This document shows positions 34,413-42,985 of a DNA stretch of 64,000 bases, one piece after another. Under the pieces are notes generated by a model that saw nothing but the letters and a program-made list of their open reading frames with translations, had not been told where the DNA came from and did not search any database. The stretch covers positions 62,001 through 126,000 of the forward strand of contig NZ_WEGJ01000002.1 of the NCBI RefSeq assembly GCF_009604385.1, written 5' to 3'. Origin of the DNA: Streptomyces smaragdinus. Its GTDB lineage: Bacteria > Actinomycetota > Actinomycetes > Streptomycetales > Streptomycetaceae. Position 1 is the stretch's first letter; every line of letters begins with the position of its first letter. Position numbers and translations under genes: made by a program.

Positions 34413-36269
34413 CTACTTCTTGCAGTGCTTCCCGCAGACGACGGGATCGTTGGCGATCGGCTCGGTGAGCCGCGCGCCGTCGGCGAGGTCGACCGTGGTG
34501 ACCCGGTGCTCCGGCAGCACGTATCCCTCCGGCACGTCCGTCTCGCGCAGGTAGTACGTGCCCGCCGCGAGGTCGTCGAAGAGGCACTCGCCCCGCTGGT
34601 CCGTCGCGCAGGCCGCGCCGACCCTTGTGTCGGTGCGCTGCAGGCCGGGCGTGCCGTTGGTCTCCCGCCACAGCTGGAACACCGCGCCGGCCAGCGGCCC
34701 GCCCGTACGGCTGCTGGTCTTGCGCACGGTGACCGAGCCCGCGCCGGGTGGCACGGGGGCGGTGATCGTGACCGTCACCGTGTCGGAGACGGATCCCGGG
34801 CACAGGCCCTCGCCCGCGTAGCGCGCGGTGAGGGCGTGTGCGCCCTCGGGCAGGGCGGTCGTGGTCAGCACCGCGTTGCCGTTCGCGTCCAGCGGAACCG
34901 TGGTGACGAGGCTGTCGCCGTCGTAGAAGGCCACCGAACCGGTCGGGGTGCCGGCGTTGCAGGTGACGTGGGCGGCGAGCCGGACGGGGTCGCCCGGCTG
35001 CGCCTCGGTGGGGTCGGCCGCCAGTGTGGTGGTGCTCGCCGGCTCGACGGCCAGGGCGAGGCTGTGCAGGTATCCGGCGGCGACGGCCGTGGCCACCAGG
35101 CCCTCCGGCAGGTCCGTGTACACGGGGATGCGCTGGTCCTGGGTGGTGTTGTTCCCGATCTGCCCGGACGCGTTCCTGCCCCAGGCCAGGATCCTGCCGT
35201 CGGAGGTGAGTGCCAGGCTGTGCAGCGAGCCGGCGTCGATCTCCGTGACCGTGGTGCCCGCGGGGAGGCTCGCGTAGACGGGGACGCGACGGGTCGTGAG
35301 GGTGCCGTCGCCGAGCTGGCCGTAGGCGTTCCAGCCCCAGGACAGGACGCGGCCGTCCGAGGTCAGCGCCAGGCTGTGGCGCCGGCCGCCGTCGACGGCG
35401 GTGACCGTGGCGCCGCCGGGCAGTTCCGCGTACACGGGGAGGGGCTGGTTCACGAGTGTGTCGTTGCCCAGCTGCCCGGAGTTGTTCCAGCCCCAGGTCA
35501 GGACCTGGCCCGTCGAGGTGACCGCGAGGCTGTGCCCCTCGCCCGCGCCGATGGCGGTGATGGTCACGCCGTCGGGCAGGTGTACGTACTCGGGGTCGGG
35601 GCGGTCGGTCGTCGTGCCGTCGCCGAGCTGGCCGTAGGCGTTCCAGCCCCAGGACAGGACGCGGCCGTCCGAGGTCAGCGCCAGGCTGTGCTGTCCGCCG
35701 GTGCCGGCGGCGATCGCCGTGACGGTGACGCCCGGCGGCAGGTCCACGTACACCGGCAGGTGGCGTTCGACGGTGGTGCCGTCGCCGAGCTGGCCGAGGT
35801 CGTTGCGGCCCCAGGCCAGCACCCTCCCGTCGGAGGTGAGCGCGAGGCTGTGCTGGTCGCCGGCGGCGATGGCGGTGACGGTGACGCCCGGGGGCAGGTC
35901 CACGTAGCCGGCGGTGTGGCGTTCGGTGACGGTGTTGTCGCCGAGCTGGCCGTAGGCGTTGTTGCCCCAGGCCAGTACTTTGCCGTCGGAGGTCAGCGCC
36001 AGGCTGAAGTAGGTGCCGCCGGCGAGGTCGGTGACTTCCGCCCCCGTCGGCAGCTGGACGTCCACGGGCAGGTCCCGGCTGAGGATGGTGTCGTCGCCGA
36101 GCTGGCCGTGGAGGTTGTAGCCCCAGCTCAGGGCGGTGTCGGTGGGCGGGGAGACCGCCGTCGCGGCGGGCGCGGCGAGTCCGGTGAGTCCGATGACGGC
36201 GGAGAGCAGCGCGCCGAGCAGCGTTGCCGCCCAGCGCCCGGATCTCCGTTCGACAGGTGATCTTGTCAT
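34413..36269 (-). CDS. Secreted RCC1-repeat protein with Ig-like and Cna-B-like domains
   Basis: A 618-residue exported protein. The N-terminus has a positively charged stretch and hydrophobic core ending LAAPAATA, a likely Sec signal. About seven RCC1 repeats follow (recurring LSWGWNAYGQLGDGT and GGQHSLALTSDGR blocks, residues about 42-390), predicting a beta-propeller. Next come a Big_3-like Ig domain (about 400-490) and a SpaA/Cna-B-type domain (VRKTSSRTGGPLAGAVFQL). The C-terminus is CGKHCKK with no LPXTG anchor. Function is unknown; surface binding is plausible. Confidence 0.85.
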   Translation of the reverse strand: MTRSPVERRSGRWAATLLGALLSAVIGLTGLAAPAATAVSPPTDTALSWGYNLHGQLGDDTILSRDLPVDVQLPTGAEVTDLAGGTYFSLALTSDGKVLAWGNNAYGQLGDNTVTERHTAGYVDLPPGVTVTAIAAGDQHSLALTSDGRVLAWGRNDLGQLGDGTTVERHLPVYVDLPPGVTVTAIAAGTGGQHSLALTSDGRVLSWGWNAYGQLGDGTTTDRPDPEYVHLPDGVTITAIGAGEGHSLAVTSTGQVLTWGWNNSGQLGNDTLVNQPLPVYAELPGGATVTAVDGGRRHSLALTSDGRVLSWGWNAYGQLGDGTLTTRRVPVYASLPAGTTVTEIDAGSLHSLALTSDGRILAWGRNASGQIGNNTTQDQRIPVYTDLPEGLVATAVAAGYLHSLALAVEPASTTTLAADPTEAQPGDPVRLAAHVTCNAGTPTGSVAFYDGDSLVTTVPLDANGNAVLTTTALPEGAHALTARYAGEGLCPGSVSDTVTVTITAPVPPGAGSVTVRKTSSRTGGPLAGAVFQLWRETNGTPGLQRTDTRVGAACATDQRGECLFDDLAAGTYYLRETDVPEGYVLPEHRVTTVDLADGARLTEPIANDPVVCGKHCKK

Positions 36270-36370
36270 GCAATCGGCTTATCGCCGGGCGGGCCCGCTT
36301 TCCGGTCGCCGCACCGGTACCGCCCCTCGAACGGGCGTCTCCCCTGATCCGTACGGTCCCGGTGGCCGGC

Positions 36371-37177
36371 TCAGGCCCGGCCGTGCGCCAGCAGGGCCGC
36401 GTGGGGCAGCGACAGCACACCGTCGGCGCCGGTGAACCCGGCGCACAGCGCGTCGAAGTGCCCCTTGATCGCCTCGATGACCTCGGGGGACTGGCCTGTC
36501 ACGATCTGCCCGATCGTCGCCGCCCCGGACGCCGGACCGCTCCACCACTCCCCGGCGGTGGTCCGGTGGTCCCAGCGCAGCGTCTCGCAGCCGGCGTCCG
36601 CCAGCCCCGCGGCGTCCAGCAGCCCGGCCAGCCCCGCCTCCGTACGGGAGAAGTCGTCACCGGGGTCCACCATGGGCAGATGCGCGGGCCGGCCGACCCC
36701 CGCCGCCTCCACGGCCCGCCCCAGCAGCGCCTGCCCCGCGGCGGCGGGCAGCGCCCAGACGGTGACGGCGATCCGCCCGCCCGGCCGCGTCACCCGGCGC
36801 AGCTCCGCCAGGGCCGCCCGGGGCCGTCCGACATGGTTGACGACGAAGTTCCCGACCACCGCGTCGAAGGCGCCGTCGGCGAACGGCAGCTCCGGCAGCG
36901 CCGCGAGGCGTACGTCCGCCCCCGGCACCGCACGCGCGGCCCGCGCGACCATGCTCGGCTCCGCGTCCACCGCCGTGACCCGTGCCCCGCGCCCGCACGC
37001 GGCGGCGGCGGCCGTACCGGTGCCCGTCCCCACGTCGAGCACCCGCACACCCTCTGCGACCCCCGCCGCGTCGAGCAGCCGGGACACCGGATACGCGCAC
37101 AGCCTCGCGAAGCTGCCCGCGAACGCGTCCGCCCGCCCGGCCCAGATCCGCCGCTCGGACTCGTCGAAAGCCGTCAC
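36371..37177 (-). CDS. Class I SAM-dependent methyltransferase
   Basis: A 268-residue methyltransferase. It has SAM motif I VLDVGTGTGTAAAAA, the acidic VDAEPSM at the end of strand 2, and the AVVGNFVVNHV and RPGGRIAVTVWA blocks, as in ubiE/MT11-type enzymes. The GTG at 37177 (VTAFDESER) is preferred; the frame reaches 37291 but that part lies inside purB. It follows purB by 22 bases, so it is probably cotranscribed. Substrate is not predictable. Confidence 0.85.
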   Translation of the reverse strand: MTAFDESERRIWAGRADAFAGSFARLCAYPVSRLLDAAGVAEGVRVLDVGTGTGTAAAAACGRGARVTAVDAEPSMVARAARAVPGADVRLAALPELPFADGAFDAVVGNFVVNHVGRPRAALAELRRVTRPGGRIAVTVWALPAAAGQALLGRAVEAAGVGRPAHLPMVDPGDDFSRTEAGLAGLLDAAGLADAGCETLRWDHRTTAGEWWSGPASGAATIGQIVTGQSPEVIEAIKGHFDALCAGFTGADGVLSLPHAALLAHGRA

Positions 37178-37199
37178 CGCGAAAGCCCCCCGCCGGCTG

Positions 37200-38630
37200 T
37201 CAGAGAATCGCGCCCGGCGTGTACGCCGCCTCGTCCGGGTGCTGCTTCGTGATCGCCTCGATCCGGGCGGCGACCGCCGCGACCTGGTCACCGGCCGCGC
37301 CCGTGAAGGACAGCTTGTCCGCCATCAGGGCGTCCAGCTGCTCGCGGTCCAGCGGGATCCGCTCGTCGGCGGCCAGCTTGTCGAGCAGCTCGTTGCGCTC
37401 GGCGCCCCGCTCGCGCATCGCCAGCGCGGACGCGACCGCGTGCTCCTTGATCACCTCGTGCGCGAGCTCCCGGCCGACCCCGGCCCGTACCGCGCCCATC
37501 AGCACCTTCGTCGTGGCCAGGAACGGCAGATAGCGGTCCAGCTCACGGGCCACCACGGCCGGGAACGCGCCGAACTCGTCCAGCACCGTCAGGAACGTCT
37601 CCAGCAGCCCGTCCAGCGCGAAGAACGCGTCCGGCAGCGCCACCCGGCGGACCACCGAGCACGACACGTCGCCCTCGTTCCACTGGTCGCCGGCCAGCTC
37701 GCCCGTCATCGACGCGTAGCCGCGCAGGATCACCGCGAGGCCGTTGACGCGCTCGCAGGAGCGGGTGTTCATCTTGTGCGGCATCGCCGAGGAGCCGACC
37801 TGGCCGGGCTTGAACCCCTCGGTGACCAGCTCGAGCCCCGCCATCAGCCGGATCGTCTTGGCCAGCGACGACGGCGCCGCGGCCAGCTGCACCAGCGCCG
37901 ACACCACGTCGTAGTCCAGCGACCGGGGGTAGACCTGGCCGACCGAGGTGAACGCCCGGGCGAAGCCCAGGTGCGCGGCGATGCGCCCCTCGAGGTCCGC
38001 CAGCTTCCCCGCGTCCCCGCCGAGCAGGTCCAGCATGTCCTGCGCCGTGCCCACCGGCCCCTTGATGCCGCGCAGCGGATAGCGGCCCAGCAGGTCCTCC
38101 AGCCTCGCGTACGCCACCATCAGCTCGTCGGCCGCCGTCGCGAACCGTTTGCCCAGCGTCGTGGCCTGCGCCGCCACATTGTGCGAACGCCCCGCCATGA
38201 CCAGCTCCGCGTGCTCGCCGGCGAGCCGCCCCAGCCGCGCGAGCACGGCGACGGTCCGGCCCCGTACATGCTCCAGGGACAGCCGGATCTGCAGCTGCTC
38301 GACGTTCTCCGTGAGGTCCCGGGACGTCATGCCCTTGTGGACCTGCTCGTGCCCGGCGAGGGCGTTGAACTCCTCGATCCGCGCCTTGACGTCGTGCCGG
38401 GTGACCTTCTCGCGCGCGGCGATCGACTCCAGGTCGACCTGGTCCACGACCCGCTCGTAGTCCTCGATCGCACCGTCCGGCACCTCGATCCCGAGGTCCT
38501 TCTGCGCGCGCAGCACGGCGAGCCACAGCCGCCGCTCCAGCGTGACCTTGTACTCGGGGGACCACAGGACGGCCAGCTCGGGGGAGGCGTAGCGGCCGGC
38601 CAGGACATTGGGGATGCGGGGCTTGTTCAC
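37200..38630 (-). CDS. purB: Adenylosuccinate lyase
   Basis: A 476-residue fumarase-superfamily lyase that acts twice in purine synthesis, on SAICAR and on adenylosuccinate. The signature loop is GSSAMPHKMN near residue 280; other blocks are TSRDLTENVEQ and GRSHNVAAQ, which carries the catalytic His. It starts with GTG at 38630. The gap to the cupin gene (38631-38808) contains an intrinsic-terminator hairpin on the opposite strand. Confidence 0.97.
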   Translation of the reverse strand: MNKPRIPNVLAGRYASPELAVLWSPEYKVTLERRLWLAVLRAQKDLGIEVPDGAIEDYERVVDQVDLESIAAREKVTRHDVKARIEEFNALAGHEQVHKGMTSRDLTENVEQLQIRLSLEHVRGRTVAVLARLGRLAGEHAELVMAGRSHNVAAQATTLGKRFATAADELMVAYARLEDLLGRYPLRGIKGPVGTAQDMLDLLGGDAGKLADLEGRIAAHLGFARAFTSVGQVYPRSLDYDVVSALVQLAAAPSSLAKTIRLMAGLELVTEGFKPGQVGSSAMPHKMNTRSCERVNGLAVILRGYASMTGELAGDQWNEGDVSCSVVRRVALPDAFFALDGLLETFLTVLDEFGAFPAVVARELDRYLPFLATTKVLMGAVRAGVGRELAHEVIKEHAVASALAMRERGAERNELLDKLAADERIPLDREQLDALMADKLSFTGAAGDQVAAVAARIEAITKQHPDEAAYTPGAIL

Positions 38631-38696
38631 GTGACCGAATGATACGGGGCCGCGAACCTGTGCGATCCTCCAGGCCCGTCGCCGTGGCTGGTCAGG

Positions 38697-38720
38697 CCGC
38701 CGGAAGGCGGGTTTTTGTTT
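38697..38720 (+). terminator. Intrinsic terminator with U-tract in the purB/cupin gap
   Basis: CCGCC-GGAA-GGCGG (38697-38710), a 5-bp stem with a GNRA tetraloop, is followed by G and TTTTTGTTT. Canonical U-tract terminators are uncommon in this genome. It points rightward but no gene ends here on the plus strand. It therefore ends either an unannotated small RNA from 38631-38690 or a truncated leader transcript of the cupin operon. Confidence 0.55.
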
Positions 38721-38808
38721 GCCTCTCGTTCAGCCGGACGGCCCGCGTGGGAAGCCCTGTGCGACTTATCATTCGAGCCTGTGGGTGAGCGGCACGGGGG
38801 AGGCTCGC

Positions 38809-39522
38809 TTGTTCGGCGGTTCGGGTGAGGACGGGGCGGTCACGGCGGAGGGCCGGAGCGGTCTGGGGAGGCTGCCGCGCGGCGTGCTGCTCTACCGGCT
38901 GGGGGCCGGCGGTTCCGTGGCCCTGGCCGACCGTGACGGCGCCCGGGGGCTGGTGCCCGAGCGGGATCTGCTGCGGTTCATCGACGACGGGCAGTTCGCC
39001 CACTATCTCGTCGGGGACGCCGCCACCTCCCCCGAGCGCCCCTCGAACGCCACCGTGAAGCTCGGCGTCGTCGGCCCGCGCAGCGCCTTCACCCCGCACG
39101 CGCACGGCGGGGAGCACTTCGTCCTCAGCCTCGGCCACGCGGCCTGCGGGCTGTACGACGACGAACGCGGCCGGGTCGTCGAAGTCCCGCTGGTCCCGGG
39201 GGAGCTGATCCGTATCCCGGCGATGATGCCGCACTCCTTCGCCAACCGCGCCACCTCCCCGCTGACCATCCTGGCCGCCAACACCGGCTACGGCATCGAC
39301 CACGAGGACTACGCGATCACCGCCCCCGAGGCGGAGCGCAGGGCGTCCGGCCCGGTGCCGGACGCCGAGAGGCACACGGTCACCGACTACCTCGAACTCG
39401 CCGCCGCCCTGCGGGACATCGAGCGGGTCCAGCGGGTACGGGGGACCGGCGCGACCACCGTACGGGAGCGGCTGGCGGCGCGCCTGCGCCGGCTGGCGCA
39501 GGGACTGGAGGAGCGACGGTGA
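38809..39522 (+). CDS. Cupin-domain protein, first gene of an unnamed operon
   Basis: A 237-residue protein with a conserved cupin barrel: HAHGGEHFVLSLGHAACGLY is the metal-binding motif 1 and PAMMPHSFANRATSP holds the motif 2 His. The C-terminal half is helical and Arg-rich. The likely start is TTG at 38809, with GGAGG 5 bases upstream; the frame extends upstream to 38719. Its stop overlaps the next gene by 4 bases. It may sense or modify a small ligand for the operon, but no specific role can be assigned. Confidence 0.75.
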   Translation: MFGGSGEDGAVTAEGRSGLGRLPRGVLLYRLGAGGSVALADRDGARGLVPERDLLRFIDDGQFAHYLVGDAATSPERPSNATVKLGVVGPRSAFTPHAHGGEHFVLSLGHAACGLYDDERGRVVEVPLVPGELIRIPAMMPHSFANRATSPLTILAANTGYGIDHEDYAITAPEAERRASGPVPDAERHTVTDYLELAAALRDIERVQRVRGTGATTVRERLAARLRRLAQGLEERR

Positions 39523-40520
39523 TCTGTCCGCACTGCGAGAGCTCGCTGCTGCTCAAGGAGCGGCCCGACAGGACATGCGGCAAATGCGGGCGCAGGTACG
39601 CCCTGGACCCCAAGACCAACCCGCTGAAGCTCAACGACCTGCGGGTCCGGCGTGTCACCCTGCGCCTCACCCGGGACGGCGAGGTGCCGTGTACACCCGG
39701 GCAGTTGTGGTACGCCCTGACCCGTAAGACGCTGGGCAATCCCGGGGACGAGCTCGGCTGCGCCTTCGGGCTGGTCGTCTTCGGCGTCGTCGGAGGCTTC
39801 GCCGCGCTCGGCGCACACTCCGCGGCCCTCGGCGTCGTGTGCGTCCTGCTGCTGCTTGCGGCGGGCGTCTTCGTGGTCGTGGGGTACCGGCAGCGGGGGC
39901 GGCCGAAGGTCTCGCGGGAGGAGTTCCGCGGCGGTCTGCTGGAGGAGTGGAGGACCGTCTACGGTTCGCTGCCGCCCGGGATGGTCGACGACGGCCGCTA
40001 CCCGAGGCCCGCTCCCGGCGCCGACGGGCCGGTCCTGGTCTGCCCCGACACCTCCGTCGCGGTCTTCCTCGACGCCGCCGGCCTGCCGGCGCGCTACGGG
40101 CTCACCCTCGTCGCCGACCCGGCTCACGCGCGCCCGGCTCCCGTCCTCTTCGTGCTCCACGACGCCGACGCCCACGGCCTGCTGCTCGCCCACCGGGTCC
40201 GCGCCGCGCACCCCGGGCGCCGGGTCGTCGACCTCGGGCTGCCGCTCGCCACCATGCGGCGCCTGTCACGCGCGGTCCCCGTACGCGACGCGTCACCGGG
40301 GGCGGAGGTGATGGAACCGCTCGCCCGGAGCGGCGAGTTCCCTCCCGACCAGCTGAAGTGGCTGGGCAAGGGCTGGGGATTCCCGCTGATCGCCGTGCCG
40401 CCCGCCGGACTCCTCGCCGTTGTCACCCGAGCCGTCGACAAGGCGGCCGCGGCGACCGATCCGCAGCGCCGCCGGGCCGCCGCCACAGGGTTCTTGACCT
40501 GGCCCGGGGAGGCTGGATGA
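39519..40520 (+). CDS. Zinc-ribbon membrane protein with TOPRIM-like motif, paralogue 1
   Basis: A 333-residue protein with no family name I know. The N-terminus is a zinc ribbon (CPHC...CGKC). About two hydrophobic helices lie at 80-123. The C-terminal cytoplasmic region has VLVCPDTSVAVFL and VLHDADAHGLLL, whose Asp215-Ala-Asp217-x-x-Gly matches the DxD of TOPRIM domains in Spo11/TopoVIA, though the first glutamate is replaced. It ends in GFLTWPG, shared with the next two genes. The GTG start overlaps the cupin stop, and it overlaps the next ATG by 4 bases. Confidence 0.7.
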   Translation: MICPHCESSLLLKERPDRTCGKCGRRYALDPKTNPLKLNDLRVRRVTLRLTRDGEVPCTPGQLWYALTRKTLGNPGDELGCAFGLVVFGVVGGFAALGAHSAALGVVCVLLLLAAGVFVVVGYRQRGRPKVSREEFRGGLLEEWRTVYGSLPPGMVDDGRYPRPAPGADGPVLVCPDTSVAVFLDAAGLPARYGLTLVADPAHARPAPVLFVLHDADAHGLLLAHRVRAAHPGRRVVDLGLPLATMRRLSRAVPVRDASPGAEVMEPLARSGEFPPDQLKWLGKGWGFPLIAVPPAGLLAVVTRAVDKAAAATDPQRRRAAATGFLTWPGEAG

Positions 40521-41578
40521 TCTGCCCGAACTGCCGGGCCTCCCTGACGCGCGGCGAACGCCCCGACAGCGTGTGTGCCGAGTGCGGCCGCCCCTTCGCC
40601 CTCGACCCCAGGGTGCACGGCCGGGGCATGCACGACACACGTATCCGGCGGATCGCGGAGAGGGCCACCGACGGCGGACGCCGGCAGGTCACGGTCACCC
40701 AGCTCGGGTATCTGGCCCGCAGCGCCAACCACATCGCGCCGGCCAGGCCGGGGAGCGGGCGCTCGAAGCGGTTCCGGCGCACCTCGGCGATCGTGCTCGT
40801 CGCGGTGGTCGTGGTGTGGGGATTTCTGGTCCAGGACGTTCTCTTCGGGCTGGTGGGCGCCGGGTTGGCCCTCTGCGTGCACCGGGTGGCGAGGGGCGCG
40901 CCGTATCGGAGCGCCTCGGGCCCGACCGCCTGGGTGGTGCCCTCGCCGCCGTCGTTCCTGTCGATGATCCGGACGCGGTGGGTCGGGGTGTACGGCGGCC
41001 TGCCGCCCGGGATCGTCGACGACCACCGCTACCGGGCGGTGCCGGAGGAGACCGACGGGCCGCGGTACCAGGTGGTCGAGCTGCTCTGTACCGACCGGGC
41101 CGTGAGCGTCTTCCTGGCCGCCAACGGATTTCCGCGGCGGCTGAACCTGACGCTGGTCCCCGAGCCCCGCCAGCTGTCGAAGACCCGGCCCGTGGTGGTG
41201 CTCCACGACGCCGGCGCGCGCGGCCTCCAGCTGGTCGCCGACGTGCGGGCGGGCCGGCCCGGGGTGGTCGTGGACGGGGGGCTGCCGGTGCGGGCGGTCG
41301 TGGGCAACCGCGGGGCCGTGACCCTGCACCGGGATCCGCCCGCGGACGTACGGGACGGGGAGTGGCTGCGGGAGCTGGCGCGGTCCGCCCCGAAGGACGC
41401 GGAGTGGGTGGCCGAGGGGTGGTACAGCCCCCTTGCCGCGGTTCCCCCGGCGGTGCTGGAGGCCGCCGTGGAGCGGGCCGTACAGCAGGCGCGGGACGCC
41501 GCGGACCCGGACCGGCGGGAGGCCGCGGGCGTCGGGTTCCTGACGTGGCCGTCGGCCGCCGGGAAGGACGGGAGCTGA
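40517..41578 (+). CDS. Zinc-ribbon membrane protein, paralogue 2
   Basis: A 353-residue paralogue of the preceding protein. It has a zinc ribbon (CPNC...CAEC), a hydrophobic stretch at about 88-118, the VLHDAGARGLQL block near residue 231, where the second Asp of DxD is lost, and the C-terminal GFLTWPSAAG. The SLPPGMVDD/GLPPGIVDD block is also shared. Tandem duplication followed by divergence is the simplest explanation. It is coupled to paralogue 1 by a 4-base overlap and lies 1 base from the third member. Confidence 0.7.
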   Translation: MICPNCRASLTRGERPDSVCAECGRPFALDPRVHGRGMHDTRIRRIAERATDGGRRQVTVTQLGYLARSANHIAPARPGSGRSKRFRRTSAIVLVAVVVVWGFLVQDVLFGLVGAGLALCVHRVARGAPYRSASGPTAWVVPSPPSFLSMIRTRWVGVYGGLPPGIVDDHRYRAVPEETDGPRYQVVELLCTDRAVSVFLAANGFPRRLNLTLVPEPRQLSKTRPVVVLHDAGARGLQLVADVRAGRPGVVVDGGLPVRAVVGNRGAVTLHRDPPADVRDGEWLRELARSAPKDAEWVAEGWYSPLAAVPPAVLEAAVERAVQQARDAADPDRREAAGVGFLTWPSAAGKDGS

Positions 41579-41579
41579 C

Positions 41580-42377
41580 ATGCCGGCGTTCACGGCCCGG
41601 GCCGGCCGGGTGCTGCTGGAGCGGGTGATCGCGGTCGCCGCCCGGCGCGCCGCCGCTCCCGGGGGGATCCGCTTCACCGAGAGGCAGCTGTACTACGAGG
41701 CCCGCCGCGTGCTGCGCCCGGCCCCGGCCCCGGGGCTGTCCCGCTTCACCGAGGCGCTGCGGGGCCGGGAGCCGGCCGGGCTGCTCCCCGCCGCGGACCC
41801 CCCCGGCCCGGTGACCAGCGGTCAGGCGCGGGAGCCCGACCTGTACGCGTACGGGCTGCCGCGGCTGCTGGTCTGCCAGGACCGCTCCATCGCCCGGATG
41901 CTGCTGGCCAACCACGTACACCTCGAGGCCGCCTGCCCCGTCCTCGCGGCCCAGGACTGCCTGCCGCTCGACCCCCGGCTGGTGGCCGCCCTGGAGCGGG
42001 CCGGGGACGCCACCGTGCACGTCCTGCACGACGCGAGCCCCACCGGGATCGCCCTGCCCGCCCGGGTCCGCGAGACGCTGCCCTCCGTCCGGGTCGCCTC
42101 CCTCGGGCTGGTGCCCCGGCACGTGGCGGCGCTGCGTCTGGTGTCCGGGCGCGGCCCCCGCCCGGCGCCTCCCGTCACCCTGCCGCCGGGGCTCCGGCGT
42201 GCCGAGGCCGACTGGCTCGCCGCCGGCCGGTACGCCGAGGTCGCCGCCGTCCCGCCCGCCCAACTGCTGCGTGCCGTACTGCGGCTCACCCGGGGACCCC
42301 GCCCGGCCCGTCCGTCCGCCCGGGGCGAGCTGCGGGAGCTGCGCACCGCCGGGTTCCTGACCTGGCCCGGCGCATGA
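41580..42377 (+). CDS. Soluble relative of the TOPRIM-like paralogues with Spo11-like tyrosine motif
   Basis: A 265-residue protein without zinc ribbon or membrane segment. Near the N-terminus TERQLYYEA (residues 33-41) resembles the RxxYY catalytic-tyrosine motif of Spo11/TopoVIA. LLVCQDRSIARMLL and VLHDASPTGIAL (Asp151) align with the TOPRIM-like blocks of the two preceding proteins, but the DxD is degenerate (DAS). It ends GFLTWPGA. The three proteins therefore share a core fold, and this one may keep a nucleic-acid-related part. Activity is unproven. Confidence 0.65.
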   Translation: MPAFTARAGRVLLERVIAVAARRAAAPGGIRFTERQLYYEARRVLRPAPAPGLSRFTEALRGREPAGLLPAADPPGPVTSGQAREPDLYAYGLPRLLVCQDRSIARMLLANHVHLEAACPVLAAQDCLPLDPRLVAALERAGDATVHVLHDASPTGIALPARVRETLPSVRVASLGLVPRHVAALRLVSGRGPRPAPPVTLPPGLRRAEADWLAAGRYAEVAAVPPAQLLRAVLRLTRGPRPARPSARGELRELRTAGFLTWPGA

Positions 42378-42417
42378 CCCGGCCCCGCCCCGCCCCCAGA
42401 CCCGAGGAACCGAGGAC

Positions 42418-42927
42418 ATGACCCGCCCACGCGAAATCGGCTACACGGACGAACTGCTCGCCGACCGAAGCGTCCACCGCACCTACGAGGACGGCCGCCG
42501 GGAATGGCGCCGGCGCGGCGCGGACGGCGTGGTGCACTGGCGCGACGACCAGGGCGGCACCGGCACCGACGAACTGCTGGGCGCCCGGATCATCAAGCGC
42601 GTCCTCGCCGACGGCACCGCGACCTACGGCCGCGACCTCGGCTACGGCCGGACCCTGTGGAGCCGCAGCGAGACCCTCATGGTCAACCGGACGTCGTTCG
42701 GCGGCCGGATGGGCGCGATCCTCGCCGGGATCGGCGTCCTCGGCGTCGCCGTCACCGCATCGCAGATGCCGCCGCTGCACCTCACCCCGGAGGAGGAAGA
42801 GGAACTCCGCCGCCAGGCCCGGACCTCGTCCGACGGCGGGGGAGACGTCGAGGCGGGAGGCGACGACTGGGGCGGCGGGGACTGGGGCGACGACGACGGC
42901 GGCTGGAGCGACGACGACTTCGGCTGA
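42418..42927 (+). CDS. Small membrane protein with acidic Asp/Gly/Trp tail
   Basis: A 169-residue protein of unknown family. The N-terminal soluble part has repeated RxxYEDGRREWRR and ADGTATYGRDLGYGRTLW patterns like a toxin/YD-type strand repeat. One hydrophobic helix lies at about 97-113 (MGAILAGIGVLGVAVTA). The C-terminus is strongly acidic (DDWGGGDWGDDDGGW). It follows the TOPRIM-like trio by 40 bases and precedes the asparagine-synthetase-like gene. Confidence 0.6.
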   Translation: MTRPREIGYTDELLADRSVHRTYEDGRREWRRRGADGVVHWRDDQGGTGTDELLGARIIKRVLADGTATYGRDLGYGRTLWSRSETLMVNRTSFGGRMGAILAGIGVLGVAVTASQMPPLHLTPEEEEELRRQARTSSDGGGDVEAGGDDWGGGDWGDDDGGWSDDDFG

Positions 42928-42985
42928 GCGGGCGGCTTCCCGCCGGCCGACCGAGGAAACGCCGCACCACGAAAGGATTCCGCCG

